A stretch of 64,000 bases of DNA from BCD1 sp965230565. GTDB taxonomy: Bacteria; Bacteroidota; Bacteroidia; Chitinophagales; Saprospiraceae. A program made the translations under genes and the position numbers. The DNA is taken from positions 124,001 through 188,000 of the forward strand of contig CBDDLH010000011.1 of the NCBI GenBank assembly GCA_965230565.1, given 5' to 3'. Below are positions 1 to 8,883 of this stretch, in pieces. The notes beneath the pieces were generated by a model. It worked only from the letters and a program-made list of their open reading frames with translations, did no database searches and was not told where the DNA came from. Positions within the stretch are counted from its first letter, which is position 1. Each line of letters begins with the position of its first letter.

Positions 1-1143
1 TTTCGACATGTAAAGCATCATGGAACCGTTATCGATCACATTTTCATCATCATGAAAGAGTAGATAGTTGTAGGTCGGTTGATGCTGGCGATGGGGTAGT
101 TTGCTTTTTTTGACCCAGAACTCTGCAACCGTATTATTGCCTTCAATATCCTCCGCAACCATCGTGATTTTTCTGGTCTGGTGGTCATTTAACTCAAGGA
201 TCCCCTTGTTGTTGTCACTTTTGTAGATAGACAACTGGTTTCCGGGAAGGAGGAAACACCGGTTGAAATAACTCTTCTTGGTGACCTGATCTTCGTAGTC
301 CAGGTGAGCATTAATATAGCGGGTTTCATCAAAGGGGAATCCGTCCATTTTAAACTCAAACACTAGAGAATCATCTGCGTACATGCTGCCTGTATAAATA
401 CCATTCCAGTTGGAGACTCCTGTCATGTGATCATAAGCTTTTAAGGCGAGCCCCACTTTTGATGATCTTACGAAAAGGGTGTCCCCGGATATTTTATATT
501 TTCCGGAAGAATTACTTTGAACCAGATCAAAAGATGCTGCATGAATGGTATTCAGTTCATCCGTCAGTTCATAAACCCTGATCTCGTGCATTTTTGGTTT
601 GCGAGTATCTTCAATATCAATACCCAACAATAGTGGATTGACAGGTTTACTGGTGTCCGTTTCCCTTATTTCAAAATGAAGGTGAGGACCAAAAGCATGA
701 CCGGTCATACCCATTTTTCCAATGACATCCCCTTTTTTAAATACAAACTGTTCCTGGTTAGGATAGATCTCGACATCAAAGGTTTCGTTCCTGTATTGAT
801 AATCTTTAATGTATTGGCTAATGCTTTTTTCAAATTCCACGAGATGAGCATATACACTGGTATATCCATTGGGGTGGGTGATGTACAATACTTTTCCATA
901 ACCCCGGCCACTGACCTTTATCCTGGAAACATAACCGTCCTCAATGGTGACAATAGGATCGCCAACGCCGCCTTTGATATCAATTCCGGAGTGGAAATGA
1001 TTGGAACGCAATTCTCCGAAAGTGCCGGATAACCGCATGGTGTGATTGACGGGAGCCCGGAACGAATGCTCTTCATTCTGGCCTGAAAGTAGAACAGACG
1101 TAAGTAAGCAAAACAAAAGAGGGATGAAAGCAAAGCGCATCAT
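1..1143 (-). CDS. M23 family metallopeptidase, C-terminus beyond left edge
   Basis: Secreted LytM/M23-type zinc endopeptidase expected to cut peptidoglycan cross-bridges in the periplasm. The reading frame is open from the ATG at 1143 to the window edge, 381 codons, so the 3' end is missing. Residues 1-21 form a signal peptide ending at LLSG. The metal site is clear: H51 and D55 in HSGID, H100 in YAHL, and H154/H156 in PHLHFE. Residues after about 170 form a beta-rich extension that I do not recognise; long C-terminal extensions are usual in Bacteroidota M23 proteins. A TACCTTTG promoter element lies about 120 bases upstream. The M23 fold is certain; the precise substrate is not visible. A second ATG directly follows the first, so the start could be 1140. 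Confidence 0.9.
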   Translation of the reverse strand, partial: MMRFAFIPLLFCLLTSVLLSGQNEEHSFRAPVNHTMRLSGTFGELRSNHFHSGIDIKGGVGDPIVTIEDGYVSRIKVSGRGYGKVLYITHPNGYTSVYAHLVEFEKSISQYIKDYQYRNETFDVEIYPNQEQFVFKKGDVIGKMGMTGHAFGPHLHFEIRETDTSKPVNPLLLGIDIEDTRKPKMHEIRVYELTDELNTIHAASFDLVQSNSSGKYKISGDTLFVRSSKVGLALKAYDHMTGVSNWNGIYTGSMYADDSLVFEFKMDGFPFDETRYINAHLDYEDQVTKKSYFNRCFLLPGNQLSIYKSDNNKGILELNDHQTRKITMVAEDIEGNNTVAEFWVKKSKLPHRQHQPTYNYLLFHDDENVIDNGSMMLYMSK

Positions 1144-1263
1144 GGTGTATGATTTTTGGCCGCCTATATTACGACATTCGTTGAAACTTTTTATAATGAC
1201 CGGAACAATTTTTGTCGTAGCAGTATTTCTGGTAAGATGTCGCCTTTCTGCCCATCGGCCCGA

Positions 1264-1271
1264 CAAAGGTA
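1264..1271 (-). promoter_or_regulatory. -7 element for the M23 gene
   Basis: On the minus strand this reads TACCTTTG, a perfect match to the Bacteroidota -7 consensus TAnnTTTG. It would give a leader of roughly 115 nt before the start at 1143. I see no convincing TTG at the -33 position, hence moderate confidence. Confidence 0.45.
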
Positions 1272-1336
1272 AAACCTTGAAAAATTTTCTTGCTGACTGG
1301 TACTGCAAACTGGTACTGCCGACTAAAAAATATCCG

Positions 1337-1344
1337 TATCTTTG
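1337..1344 (+). promoter_or_regulatory. -7 element for the pseudouridine synthase
   Basis: TATCTTTG matches TAnnTTTG and lies 20 bases before the ATG at 1365, so the transcript would start only a few bases upstream of the gene. This supports 1365 as the start and argues against the longer frame that begins at 1290, which would lie upstream of transcription. Confidence 0.5.
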
Positions 1345-1364
1345 CGCCTCAATTAAACATTGTT

Positions 1365-2171
1365 ATGTCGAGGCCACGAAAAAAGAAAAGTTTTCCTCAA
1401 AAGAATGAGGGATCATTTAAGAACAAACCGCTTCAAGCCAAAGAGAGGGTGGAGATCGTTGGAATGCGATTGAATAAATACGTGGCGCATTGTGGTGTGT
1501 GTTCCAGACGGCAGGCGGCGGAGTTCATTAAGGAAGGTGTGGTTACGGTGAACGGGGAAGTACTGGATCGCCCGGGATATCAGATTCAGGAAGGAGATGT
1601 TGTAACTTTTAAAGGAGAGAAGATCGAACCTGAAGAGAACCTGGTGTACATTCTCATGAATAAACCTCGCGGGACCATTACCACGGTTAAAGATGATCGT
1701 GGCAGGAAAACAGTCATGGATATCATTGGCGACAAAGTCAAGGAACGCATTTTTCCGGTTGGCCGATTAGATAAAGAAACAACGGGGCTTTTGTTGTTGA
1801 CCAACGATGGCCACCTCGCTAAAAAACTCACCCACCCCAGCCATGGGGTCAAAAAATTCTATCACGCCATTTTGGATAAGCCTTTGCCCAAAGCTCAGTT
1901 GGAAGCCATCCGTAAAGGGCTTACACTTGAAGACGGCCCCGTTCAGGTAGACGCTGTGGATTATATCCAGGGAAAGGGAAAAAACGAAATCGGCATGGAG
2001 ATCCACGTCGGCAGGAACAGGATCGTCAGGAGGATATTCGAGCATCTGGGGTATACCGTTGAGCGCCTTGACAGGGTTTATATTGGAGGACTTACCAAGA
2101 AGGATCTTCCCCGCGGGTTTTTCCGCCATCTTACCGACCGGGAGATCATTATGTTGAAGCATTTTGCGTGA
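1365..2171 (+). CDS. rRNA pseudouridine synthase, RsuA/RluB/RluE family
   Basis: Converts specific uridines of ribosomal RNA to pseudouridine. The 268-residue protein opens with a basic, disordered tail (about residues 1-33), then an S4 RNA-binding domain (about 34-95, MRLNKYVAHCGVCSRRQA) and the catalytic domain, with the nucleophile Asp136 in GRLDKETTG. Basic N-terminal extensions are common in Bacteroidota members of this family. The start at 1365 is chosen because a TAnnTTTG promoter sits just upstream and the residues before it are not conserved-looking. The gene stands alone; an AACCAGN-type heptamer array begins five bases after its stop. Whether the target is 16S or 23S rRNA cannot be decided here. 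Confidence 0.93.
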   Translation: MSRPRKKKSFPQKNEGSFKNKPLQAKERVEIVGMRLNKYVAHCGVCSRRQAAEFIKEGVVTVNGEVLDRPGYQIQEGDVVTFKGEKIEPEENLVYILMNKPRGTITTVKDDRGRKTVMDIIGDKVKERIFPVGRLDKETTGLLLLTNDGHLAKKLTHPSHGVKKFYHAILDKPLPKAQLEAIRKGLTLEDGPVQVDAVDYIQGKGKNEIGMEIHVGRNRIVRRIFEHLGYTVERLDRVYIGGLTKKDLPRGFFRHLTDREIIMLKHFA

Positions 2172-2176
2172 ATTCA

Positions 2177-2211
2177 ATTGCTAGTTGCTGGTTTCTAGTT
2201 ACTGGTTATTC
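2177..2211. repeat. GTTGCTG/AACCAGN heptamer array 1
   Basis: Five back-to-back 7-base units (ATTGCTA, GTTGCTG, GTTTCTA, GTTACTG, GTTATTC) start five bases after the stop of the pseudouridine synthase. This is the first of several arrays of the same family in the window. Confidence 0.75.
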
Positions 2212-2295
2212 ATAGCTGATTCACGCTGCATTCCTATCTGTTTTTTTATGGATAAATCATGACCTTTTTTAGGCTGTTTTCTTTGGGAGAATTAC

Positions 2296-2303
2296 TACAT
2301 TTG
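2296..2303 (+). promoter_or_regulatory. -7 element for the aldehyde dehydrogenase
   Basis: TACATTTG matches TAnnTTTG, with CTG in place of TTG 19 bases further upstream (2274-2276). It would start transcription about 30 bases before the ATG at 2337 and rules out the in-frame ATG at 2259 as the start. Confidence 0.5.
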
Positions 2304-2336
2304 CGCTACCATTTTCTCACCAAAATAAAATCATTC

Positions 2337-3860
2337 ATGGACAGAAGTTTTTTAACAGAATTGGGGATTCTTGAAAAGAACGACGGTACCAGTACCGGCC
2401 TTCAATCCACTAATTCAGGAAAATATATAGAATCCTATTCTCCAGTTGACGGAAGTTTTATCGGAAGTGTCAGCGAATCAACTGAAGAGGAGTATGAAGC
2501 TACGCTTCAAACTGCGGCAGAAGCCTTCAAAGTTTGGAGGAAAGTACCTGCTCCAAAGCGTGGAGAGATCGTTCGTCAATACGGTGATGCACTGCGTAAA
2601 CACAAAGATGCTCTCGGAAGGCTGGTTTCGTATGAAATGGGAAAAAGCCTTCAGGAAGGCTGGGGAGAAGTACAGGAAATGATAGATATCTGTGACTTTG
2701 CCGTTGGGCAGGCGCGTATGTTGTATGGGTTGAGCATGCACTCAGAGCGTCCTGATCACAGAATGTATGAGCAGTGGCACCCGCTGGGAATTGTCGGGGT
2801 TATTTCATCCTTTAATTTTCCTGTTGCTGTTTGGTCATGGAACACTATGATCGCCTTGGCAGCTGGAGATGTTGTGGTTTGGAAGCCTTCTTCAAAAACT
2901 CCGGTAAGTGCAGTAGCTTGTATGAATATCTTCAAGGACATTCTTCGCGACAATGACATTCCGGAAGGTGTTGTGAGCCTCGTTTGTTCCCGTAAAGCCG
3001 GACAATTGATGGTTGACGATACAAGAGTGCCTTTGATTTCTGCAACAGGAAGTACGGCAATGGGTAAATTGATCGCCCCAAAGATTGCTGAGCGTTTTGG
3101 TCGCACCATTCTAGAGTTGGGTGGAAACAATGCCATCATTATCACCCCAACCGCAGATATGGATCTCGTATTGCCAAGTGTTGTATTTGGTGCAGTAGGT
3201 ACTTGTGGACAGCGTTGTACAAGTACTCGCCGAATCATTGTTCACGAAGATGTTTATGATGATGTAAAAGCTAAGTTGGAGAATGCATACGGACAATTGA
3301 AGATCGGTGATCCTCTCGATATGAACAACCACGTTGGGCCGCTTATCGACCAATCAGCCGTAAATGATTACTTGCATGCTATTGAAGAGGTCAAGAAAGC
3401 CGGTGGTAATTTTGTTGTCGAAGGAGGCGTGTTGGAAGGAGATAACTATCCAACAGGTTTTTATGTGAAGCCATGTATAGCTGAGGTTGAAAATCACTGG
3501 GATATCGTACAGGAAGAAACATTTGCTCCTGTGTTGTACATGATCAAATATAAAGACCTTAATGATGCCATTGACATGCAAAATGGTGTTCCACAGGGAT
3601 TGTCTTCTTCAATCCTGACAGATAGCCTTAAGGAAGCTGAAGCATTCCTGAGTAGTGCAGGATCCGATTGCGGTATTGCTAACGTTAACATCGGAACGAG
3701 CGGTGCTGAGATCGGCGGTGCTTTCGGTGGTGAAAAAGAAACCGGTGGCGGTCGCGAGAGTGGTTCTGATTCCTGGAAAGTTTACATGCGCCGGCAGACA
3801 AATACCATTAATTACAGCAAAGAAATCCCATTAGCACAGGGTATTAAATTTGAGTTGTAA
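2337..3860 (+). CDS. NAD-dependent aldehyde dehydrogenase, ALDH7 (antiquitin/aminoadipate semialdehyde) type
   Basis: Oxidises an aldehyde to its carboxylate; ALDH7 members typically act on aminoadipate semialdehyde in lysine breakdown or on betaine aldehyde. The 507-residue protein has the complete ALDH fold: the SFNFPVAVWSWN stretch near residue 158, catalytic Glu260 in ELGGNNA and nucleophile Cys294 in GQRCTSTRR. The ELGGNNA variant (rather than ELGGKNP) is typical of ALDH7. The start at 2337 follows from the promoter at 2296. It is monocistronic, with a strong terminator right after the stop. The ALDH7 subclass is inferred from motif style; the true substrate is unknown. Confidence 0.92.
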   Translation: MDRSFLTELGILEKNDGTSTGLQSTNSGKYIESYSPVDGSFIGSVSESTEEEYEATLQTAAEAFKVWRKVPAPKRGEIVRQYGDALRKHKDALGRLVSYEMGKSLQEGWGEVQEMIDICDFAVGQARMLYGLSMHSERPDHRMYEQWHPLGIVGVISSFNFPVAVWSWNTMIALAAGDVVVWKPSSKTPVSAVACMNIFKDILRDNDIPEGVVSLVCSRKAGQLMVDDTRVPLISATGSTAMGKLIAPKIAERFGRTILELGGNNAIIITPTADMDLVLPSVVFGAVGTCGQRCTSTRRIIVHEDVYDDVKAKLENAYGQLKIGDPLDMNNHVGPLIDQSAVNDYLHAIEEVKKAGGNFVVEGGVLEGDNYPTGFYVKPCIAEVENHWDIVQEETFAPVLYMIKYKDLNDAIDMQNGVPQGLSSSILTDSLKEAEAFLSSAGSDCGIANVNIGTSGAEIGGAFGGEKETGGGRESGSDSWKVYMRRQTNTINYSKEIPLAQGIKFEL

Positions 3861-3887
3861 TTTTTGAAAATATAGACTATTTGGATG

Positions 3888-3920
3888 GCCCGGTGAGTAT
3901 TGCTTTCCGGGCTTTTTTTG
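3888..3920 (+). terminator. Rho-independent terminator after the aldehyde dehydrogenase
   Basis: GCCCGG at 3888-3893 pairs with CCGGGC at 3907-3912 and is followed directly by a run of seven T. Confidence 0.8.
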
Positions 3921-3934
3921 TGGTTTTTCTTTTT

Positions 3935-4095
3935 AGGAAAGGCCTAAAGGCCTGAGTGTTTGGCCTTTGATTTGATCACCGTCCTGAAGGACGGCGCAAT
4001 GGATTGATTTCTTTGCTAATATTCAATTGCGTTGGCTTTTAGGCCAGGGTATTTTATACACTCGTAGGGACAGGCCTTCAGGCCTTTTTTGTGAT
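3935..4095. repeat. Intergenic block of REP-like palindromes
   Basis: The 340-base gap between the aldehyde dehydrogenase and the HNH gene is filled with short palindromes: AGGCCTAAAGGCCT, GTCCTGAAGGAC, and near 4080 AGGCCTTCAGGCCT followed by T's. The CTCGTAGGGACAGG stretch near 4063 resembles part of the palindromic repeat at 10253. There is no convincing coding frame. The last palindrome plus T-run could terminate transcription. Confidence 0.6.
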
Positions 4096-4200
4096 TTAAA
4101 TTTATCCAGCCGGAGGAAATTTCAGAGCCCACTGTAAATTTTGTAAATTGTCTGAACCTTTTTGATGGTATTATTATTTTAGTTCTGTAAAGCAGAAGAA

Positions 4201-4509
4201 ATGAAAAAAGAACTCGGTCCGTGTCCCATTTGCCAAAGAATCATGTATGATGATGGTTCTGTGGATAAGCACCACTTCGTTCCCAAAAGCCGGGGTGGAA
4301 GGGAGACAGAGTACGTTCATAAGATTTGCCATTCCAAGATACATTCGCTTTTTACGGAAAAAGAACTTGCCGAGGAATATAAAACTGCCGAAAAACTTCG
4401 CGAACATCCGGAAATCCGGAAATTCCTGAAATGGGTTGCGACAAAGAATCCTTCCTATTACGATCGAAGTAAGCGGTCGAAGCGAAAGCCGCCGAGGAAA
4501 CGGAAGTAA
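4201..4509 (+). CDS. Small HNH-type nuclease-fold protein
   Basis: The 102-residue protein consists almost entirely of an HNH/zinc-ribbon motif: Cys8 and Cys11 (CPIC), the His24-His25 pair in KHHFVPKSRGG, then Cys43, His44 and His48 in ICHSKIH. The C-terminal third is strongly basic (RSKRSKRKPPRKRK), which fits nucleic acid binding. Free-standing HNH proteins of this size are common in environmental Bacteroidota and their role is unknown. No methylase, toxin partner or mobile element flanks it, so I do not assign a restriction or homing function. The base composition just after its stop is repeat-like and not coding. Confidence 0.75.
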   Translation: MKKELGPCPICQRIMYDDGSVDKHHFVPKSRGGRETEYVHKICHSKIHSLFTEKELAEEYKTAEKLREHPEIRKFLKWVATKNPSYYDRSKRSKRKPPRKRK

Positions 4510-4554
4510 GCGAACTTCGTTCGTGGTTTCAGGCTCGCAGGCTCGCGTTTCATA

Positions 4555-4680
4555 TGGTTTCACGTCGTTTCATGTGGTCCCGGCACTTTGTGCTTGCCTT
4601 AGGCGGGATCTCCCCCCGACATTTCATGTACGGGATTTCGCTGTGCTCAACTTTGGTCGATTTGATGTTGTCGGAAAAAA
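4555..4680. repeat. Repeat-like spacer, GCGAAG/CGGGA family
   Basis: The spacer after the HNH gene contains a stretch that, reversed, resembles the repeats near 18755 and 26700: it reads GTACGGGATTTCGCTGTGCT here, and the reverse complement of 26712-26738 is nearly the same. I see no gene in it. Confidence 0.4.
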
Positions 4681-4749
4681 AATAGTAAGCTCAAAAAATT
4701 AATATCTTTAGGCGCAGGAATTGTTTTTTGACCACTTAAATCATAGCGC

Positions 4750-6576
4750 ATGAAGATTTTGTCTACCCTCCTGTTTTCATTTCTTTCTTTAATCACCTTA
4801 GCTCAAAATTGCCCTGAAATTACTGCCCAGGTGCTTGGCACTTCTTGTGAAGGGGCAGAAGATGGGCTGATTGACATTACGGTATCGGGGGGTGTTGTTC
4901 CGTATAGCTTTCAGTGGAATACCGGTGCGATCAGTGAAGATCTTTCAGGACTTGCTCCGGGAGGTTATACTGTTACCGTGACGGATAGTGTTGGGTGTGT
5001 CTCTACATTTCCAGCGTTGAATCCTGTTGAAGAGCCCTTGTTGATTCCTGATGCTACAGGGCAATCCTTGATGGCTTCTATCCTTGTAAATCAATACGAA
5101 CCCGGGGTAGTGGTGACATCAGGACATGATTTTGAAATTTGTGTGGTTATGGAACATTCCTGGCTGAGAGACCTTGAAATATCATTGGTCAGTCCGGATG
5201 GGACCCAAATTATTCTGCATGATCATCCGGGAAACTTTGGTGGCGAGGTTTTTATGGGTGAACCTATTGATGGAGATGAGGACGCCCCGACTCCCGGCGT
5301 TGGATATCAGTATTGTTGGAAATCAACTTCTGTGGCCGGGACCATCCTCCAGAATATCAAAGGTGATCTTCAGACTCTTCCAGCGGGCACTTATACGGCT
5401 TTTGAATCTTTTGATAATTTTATTGGTGTTCCGCTAAATGGCGATTGGAGTCTGGAAATTGAAGATTCCTGGGGAAATGATAATGGGTTTGTTTTTGACT
5501 GGCATTTAAATATCGGAGGCGGCAATGTAGAGTTGTTGTCTGTTCAGGATTCTGAGGTGGATTGCATGGAATGCCAGGAGAATTTTCATTGTATGCAGTG
5601 GTTGAGAGATACGATTAGTAACAATGTGGACTTGTACGATTGGGTGGAAAAAGCGAATTGGGAAGGCCGAACGGTTTTTCTTGCTACCCGTGGAGATTCC
5701 AGTGATGGAGGATTTACATCCTTTTTCGATTGCGAAGGAAATCTTATGCAAACCTTTATTGCCGGATTTTCGCAAACGTATATTCCGAATCCTCCCTTTT
5801 TTACGTTTGAAGATTTGACGGAGGTTGTAACCATTTGGTCTTCCCAGGTAGCCCTGGAGGATTGTGGGGATGTTCTGGCTGTCGAGGATGTTTCTATTGT
5901 CGACGTTTCTTGTTTTGGCGGTAGTGATGGAGAGGCCTGTTCCGGAGCATTTGGAGGACTTCCTCCGTATACCTTACAGTGGCAGGATGAAAACGGGTTT
6001 ACCCTCGAAGGAAGTTGTATCTCGAATATCCCGGCGGGAGTATATTCTCTTGTGGCCATTGACGCTAATAATACGAGTACAGAGCCCATAGAGGTGGTTA
6101 TTTCCGAACCTGAAGAGATCGTTATTAGTATTGAATTGGTTCCTGATGTCGACAATCAGACTTGTGATCCGTATATCAATGTTGCCGGAGGCGCAGGGCC
6201 TTTTGTGATTAGCTGGACTCCCGAGGAAGTGACAGATCAGGTTGTCGTTGATGTTACGGATGCAAATGGCTGCACCGCTCAGGCAACTGCGGATTGTTTG
6301 ATCAATCGTGTGGAGGATATTCAAGGGTTAGAATTTTATAGCCTTTCACCAAATCCGAGTGAAGCAGTTAGCTTCCTGCAAGTTGGTTTTGAAACATTCA
6401 GGGAAGTAGAGATAACGATCAAAAGCGTAACCGGAAATGTGGTGTGGTCCGCTCAAAAAGCTGGCCTTATGATAGACCAAAAGATAGATTTGAGCAATCA
6501 ACCGGCGGGGATGTATTTTGTGGAATTGGTAACGGAAGGCGGGCGAATTGTGAAACCTCTTGTATTGTCGAGATAA
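4750..6576 (+). CDS. Secreted protein with SprB-like repeats, P-domain and T9SS tail
   Basis: Cell-surface or extracellular protein of 608 residues exported by the type IX secretion system. Residues 1-18 are a signal peptide (ends LAQ). A SprB-like Ig repeat covers about 25-95 (VSGGVVPYSFQW ... PGGYTVTVTD). A proprotein-convertase P-domain covers about 105-260 (DLEISLVSPDGT ... GDWSLEIEDSWGNDNG). Two further SprB-like repeats lie at about 385-520. A Por secretion tail covers about 533-608 (FYSLSPNPSEA ... AGMYFVELVTEGGR). No catalytic domain is visible, so it may be structural or adhesive. It is followed by a strong terminator. SprB-like repeats are known from gliding-motility adhesins; a motility role here would be inference. 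Confidence 0.85.
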   Translation: MKILSTLLFSFLSLITLAQNCPEITAQVLGTSCEGAEDGLIDITVSGGVVPYSFQWNTGAISEDLSGLAPGGYTVTVTDSVGCVSTFPALNPVEEPLLIPDATGQSLMASILVNQYEPGVVVTSGHDFEICVVMEHSWLRDLEISLVSPDGTQIILHDHPGNFGGEVFMGEPIDGDEDAPTPGVGYQYCWKSTSVAGTILQNIKGDLQTLPAGTYTAFESFDNFIGVPLNGDWSLEIEDSWGNDNGFVFDWHLNIGGGNVELLSVQDSEVDCMECQENFHCMQWLRDTISNNVDLYDWVEKANWEGRTVFLATRGDSSDGGFTSFFDCEGNLMQTFIAGFSQTYIPNPPFFTFEDLTEVVTIWSSQVALEDCGDVLAVEDVSIVDVSCFGGSDGEACSGAFGGLPPYTLQWQDENGFTLEGSCISNIPAGVYSLVAIDANNTSTEPIEVVISEPEEIVISIELVPDVDNQTCDPYINVAGGAGPFVISWTPEEVTDQVVVDVTDANGCTAQATADCLINRVEDIQGLEFYSLSPNPSEAVSFLQVGFETFREVEITIKSVTGNVVWSAQKAGLMIDQKIDLSNQPAGMYFVELVTEGGRIVKPLVLSR

Positions 6577-6651
6577 GTTTTTTTGAAAAAAGTATGACAA
6601 AAAAGTCACGTTTGCCGATCTCATGGCTTTATATATATGGGGGCTGGGGGC

Positions 6652-6693
6652 AGTGAGGGCCTCACTCAGAGTGAGGCCCTCACTGATTTTTTT
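6652..6693 (+). terminator. Strong hairpin terminator, 14-bp perfect stem
   Basis: AGTGAGGGCCTCAC (6652-6665) pairs perfectly with GTGAGGCCCTCACT (6671-6684), loop of five, followed by T's to 6693. It lies between two convergent genes. The T-run serves the plus-strand gene; the minus-strand gene ends at 6700, next to it. Confidence 0.88.
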
Positions 6694-6699
6694 AGAAAA

Positions 6700-7599
6700 T
6701 TACCAAAGTTTCTCCTCATAAACCCCTTTAGCAATAAGCTTCCCGAATGCCTCCTGCACCATTTCCTTATCCTCCCGGTAAGTCACGCCGTACCAATTAT
6801 CCTCACATGGCAGCACATGAACTTTGATCTTGCCGTTTTTGATGAATTTGTTGACAAACAACGGGATAAAAAATTCAGCTTTTGGTTTGTCTTTGTTTGC
6901 TTCAACAAACTGAACGAATTCTTTTCTGATCTCTTCAAAAATAGCCGGATGGAATCCCCAAAAGTTCATGGAAACGAGTGATCCGTTTTTGACAGGAAAC
7001 CTTTGATCGTTCTCCAGGTATTCCGGAATGCCCTGATCGTTTTTCCGGATCTTCAATCTTTCCACTACATCGATTAGCAGGTTTTCGCTATTCATTTCGC
7101 AAACGCCTCTGTTGACTTCACCGTGATCGGAGAGCGTGTTGTCCAGCACGTAACCGGCCATCGCATGGTTTTCAGGAGTGCAGTCTTCAGCGAGGAATTT
7201 AGCCATGTCTTTATAAGCTGATACACCATAATAGTCGTCTGCATTGATGACTGCGAAAGGTTCTTTTATCGTATCGTATGCCACGAGCATTGCGTGGGCC
7301 GTTCCCCAGGGTTTTTCTCTGTGAGGCCATTCAGTGATGCCCTCAATCGGTGTGTCCAGTTCCTGGAATACGTAGTCGACTTTTATTTTATCTGCAAATT
7401 GGTTGCCGATCTTTTCTTTGAAAACATCTTCAATGTCTTTGCGGATGACAAAGACTACTCTGCCGAAACCTGCTCGGATAGCATCAAAAATAGAGTATTC
7501 GATAATGGCTTCATTGTTGGGGCCAACGCCGTCGAGTTGTTTGAGGCCGCCGTAGCGACTTCCCATACCGGCAGCGAGAATAAGGAGTGTGGGCTTCAT
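6700..7599 (-). CDS. Nucleotidyltransferase (NDP-sugar pyrophosphorylase fold)
   Basis: Predicted to join a nucleoside triphosphate to a sugar-1-phosphate. The 299-residue protein opens with the signature loop LILAAGMGSRYGGLKQ (about residues 5-20), which binds the NTP. INADDYYG near residue 120 supplies the metal-binding aspartates. Length and fold match the family of about 300 residues found widely in Bacteroidota and annotated only as nucleotidyltransferase. No partner sugar genes are adjacent, so the nucleotide and sugar cannot be named. It is transcribed alone on the minus strand, ending near the terminator at 6652. Confidence 0.85.
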   Translation of the reverse strand: MKPTLLILAAGMGSRYGGLKQLDGVGPNNEAIIEYSIFDAIRAGFGRVVFVIRKDIEDVFKEKIGNQFADKIKVDYVFQELDTPIEGITEWPHREKPWGTAHAMLVAYDTIKEPFAVINADDYYGVSAYKDMAKFLAEDCTPENHAMAGYVLDNTLSDHGEVNRGVCEMNSENLLIDVVERLKIRKNDQGIPEYLENDQRFPVKNGSLVSMNFWGFHPAIFEEIRKEFVQFVEANKDKPKAEFFIPLFVNKFIKNGKIKVHVLPCEDNWYGVTYREDKEMVQEAFGKLIAKGVYEEKLW

Positions 7600-7705
7600 A
7601 TTTTTCAGAAATGTGATTTTTATTTTAAAAGTGGGGGCAAAAATACGAGGAAATTGGTGAAAAAGTATTTGTGAGGTAGGTTTTTAAGACGTTTGGATTA
7701 CTGTT

Positions 7706-7737
7706 TAACCGCAAGGTACGCTATGGAAGCGCAAAGA
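7706..7737. repeat. TTTAACCGC...GCAAAG repeat copy
   Basis: TTTAACCGCAAGGTACGC followed by GAAGCGCAAAG. It is the first copy of a family seen again at 16873, 18917, 19032, 26700, 52574 and 53464. The gap from 7600 to 7847 holds nothing else except the hairpin at 7777. Confidence 0.5.
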
Positions 7738-7776
7738 TTGTGATTGAAGTGGGCTTTAGTAGGTATAAACATAGAA

Positions 7777-7825
7777 ACCCCCATTGGAAAGGACAGAATT
7801 ATTAATCTGGAATTCCAATGGGGGT
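7777..7825 (-). terminator. Long-loop hairpin after nadA
   Basis: ACCCCCATTGGAA (7777-7789) is perfectly complementary to TTCCAATGGGGGT (7813-7825), with a 23-base loop. It lies 23 bases past the nadA stop on the minus strand and is followed there by a T-rich stretch. The long loop is unusual for a terminator; it could also be a protein site or repeat end. Confidence 0.5.
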
Positions 7826-7847
7826 AGTGTAAAAATCAGCTTTTTGT

Positions 7848-8852
7848 CTATAACCCCGCCTTCGCAGAGATTTCTAACATGCGATCGATAGAAGCGACAC
7901 CTTTTTCAATTACCCATTCAGGTAAAGTTATTTCCGGCAACTCGTGCTCCATACAGAGGTAGAGTTTTTCCATAGTGTTGCGCTTCATGTGAGGACATTC
8001 ATTACACGCACAGGTATTGTTCGGAGGTGCAGGAATGAAAGTCTTGTCCGGTGAAGCTTTTTGCATCTGGTGGATGATCCCTGGCTCCGTGGCAACGATG
8101 AATTCTGTAGCATCGTTGTTTTTGGTATAATTCAACAAACCAGAAGTGGAACCGATATAGTCGGCTTTTTCCAGCAGGTGAGCTTCACATTCCGGGTGGG
8201 CGATGAACTTTGCTTCCGGGTGACGGATCATCAGTTTAGTGATCTTTTCGTGGGAGAAGATCTCGTGAACCATACAGCTGCCGTTCCAGAGCACCAGGTC
8301 GCGACCGGTTTCTTTGATCAGGTATTGGCCCAAATTGCGGTCCGGAGCAAAGATGATGCCTTTATCCTTTGGAATGCTGTTGATGACGTGCACGGCGTTG
8401 GTGGAAGTACAGCAGATGTCCGTAAGGGTCTTTAATTCTGCGGTACAGTTGATATAACTCACGACGACATGGTCGGGATGTTTTTCTTTGAATTTCTTAA
8501 AAACAGGCGGAGGGCAGGAATCTGCCAGAGAGCACCCGGCTTTCAGGTCAGGAAGCAGTACTTTTTTGCTGGGTGAAAGCATTTTGGCGGTTTCTGCCAT
8601 GAAATGCACGCCGGCAAAAACGATAATATCAGCATCTGTAGCGGCTGCCTGTTGGGAAAGTCCCAGACTGTCGCCAATATAATCTGCTACATCCTGAATT
8701 TCGGATTCCTGGTAGTAATGGGCCAGAATGATGGCATTTTTTTCTTTTTTCAACCGCTCGATCTCAGCGACGAGATCCAGGGTAGGGTCAACTTCGAGGT
8801 CGAGGAAACCATTCTCCTGGAGTTTGGTTTCTGCATATGTGAGTAAATCCAT
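7848..8852 (-). CDS. nadA: Quinolinate synthase NadA
   Basis: Condenses iminoaspartate with dihydroxyacetone phosphate to quinolinate, the second step of de novo NAD synthesis, using a 4Fe-4S cluster. The 334 residues match the family from end to end: AHYYQ near residue 45, Cys107 in AGCSLADSC, the central Cys in NGSCMVHE and the C-terminal cluster cysteines in NNTCACNECPH. No nadB or nadC gene lies nearby, so the pathway is scattered in this genome. The promoter region has a clear palindrome at 8905-8931, suggesting repression by an NAD-responsive regulator, though none is encoded in the window. Identification is firm. Confidence 0.97.
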   Translation of the reverse strand: MDLLTYAETKLQENGFLDLEVDPTLDLVAEIERLKKEKNAIILAHYYQESEIQDVADYIGDSLGLSQQAAATDADIIVFAGVHFMAETAKMLSPSKKVLLPDLKAGCSLADSCPPPVFKKFKEKHPDHVVVSYINCTAELKTLTDICCTSTNAVHVINSIPKDKGIIFAPDRNLGQYLIKETGRDLVLWNGSCMVHEIFSHEKITKLMIRHPEAKFIAHPECEAHLLEKADYIGSTSGLLNYTKNNDATEFIVATEPGIIHQMQKASPDKTFIPAPPNNTCACNECPHMKRNTMEKLYLCMEHELPEITLPEWVIEKGVASIDRMLEISAKAGL

Positions 8853-8883
8853 GGTTAAATAGTTTTGGGCATCATTGCCATTA

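Noticed and set aside
676..1032. Plus-strand open frame at the left edge
   Set aside because: It lies opposite the M23 peptidase gene, whose frame carries all zinc motifs; the plus-strand frame has no recognisable domain.
4201..4509. HNH protein as a restriction enzyme or homing nuclease
   Set aside because: No methylase, no intron or intein context, and no mobile-element ends are seen.
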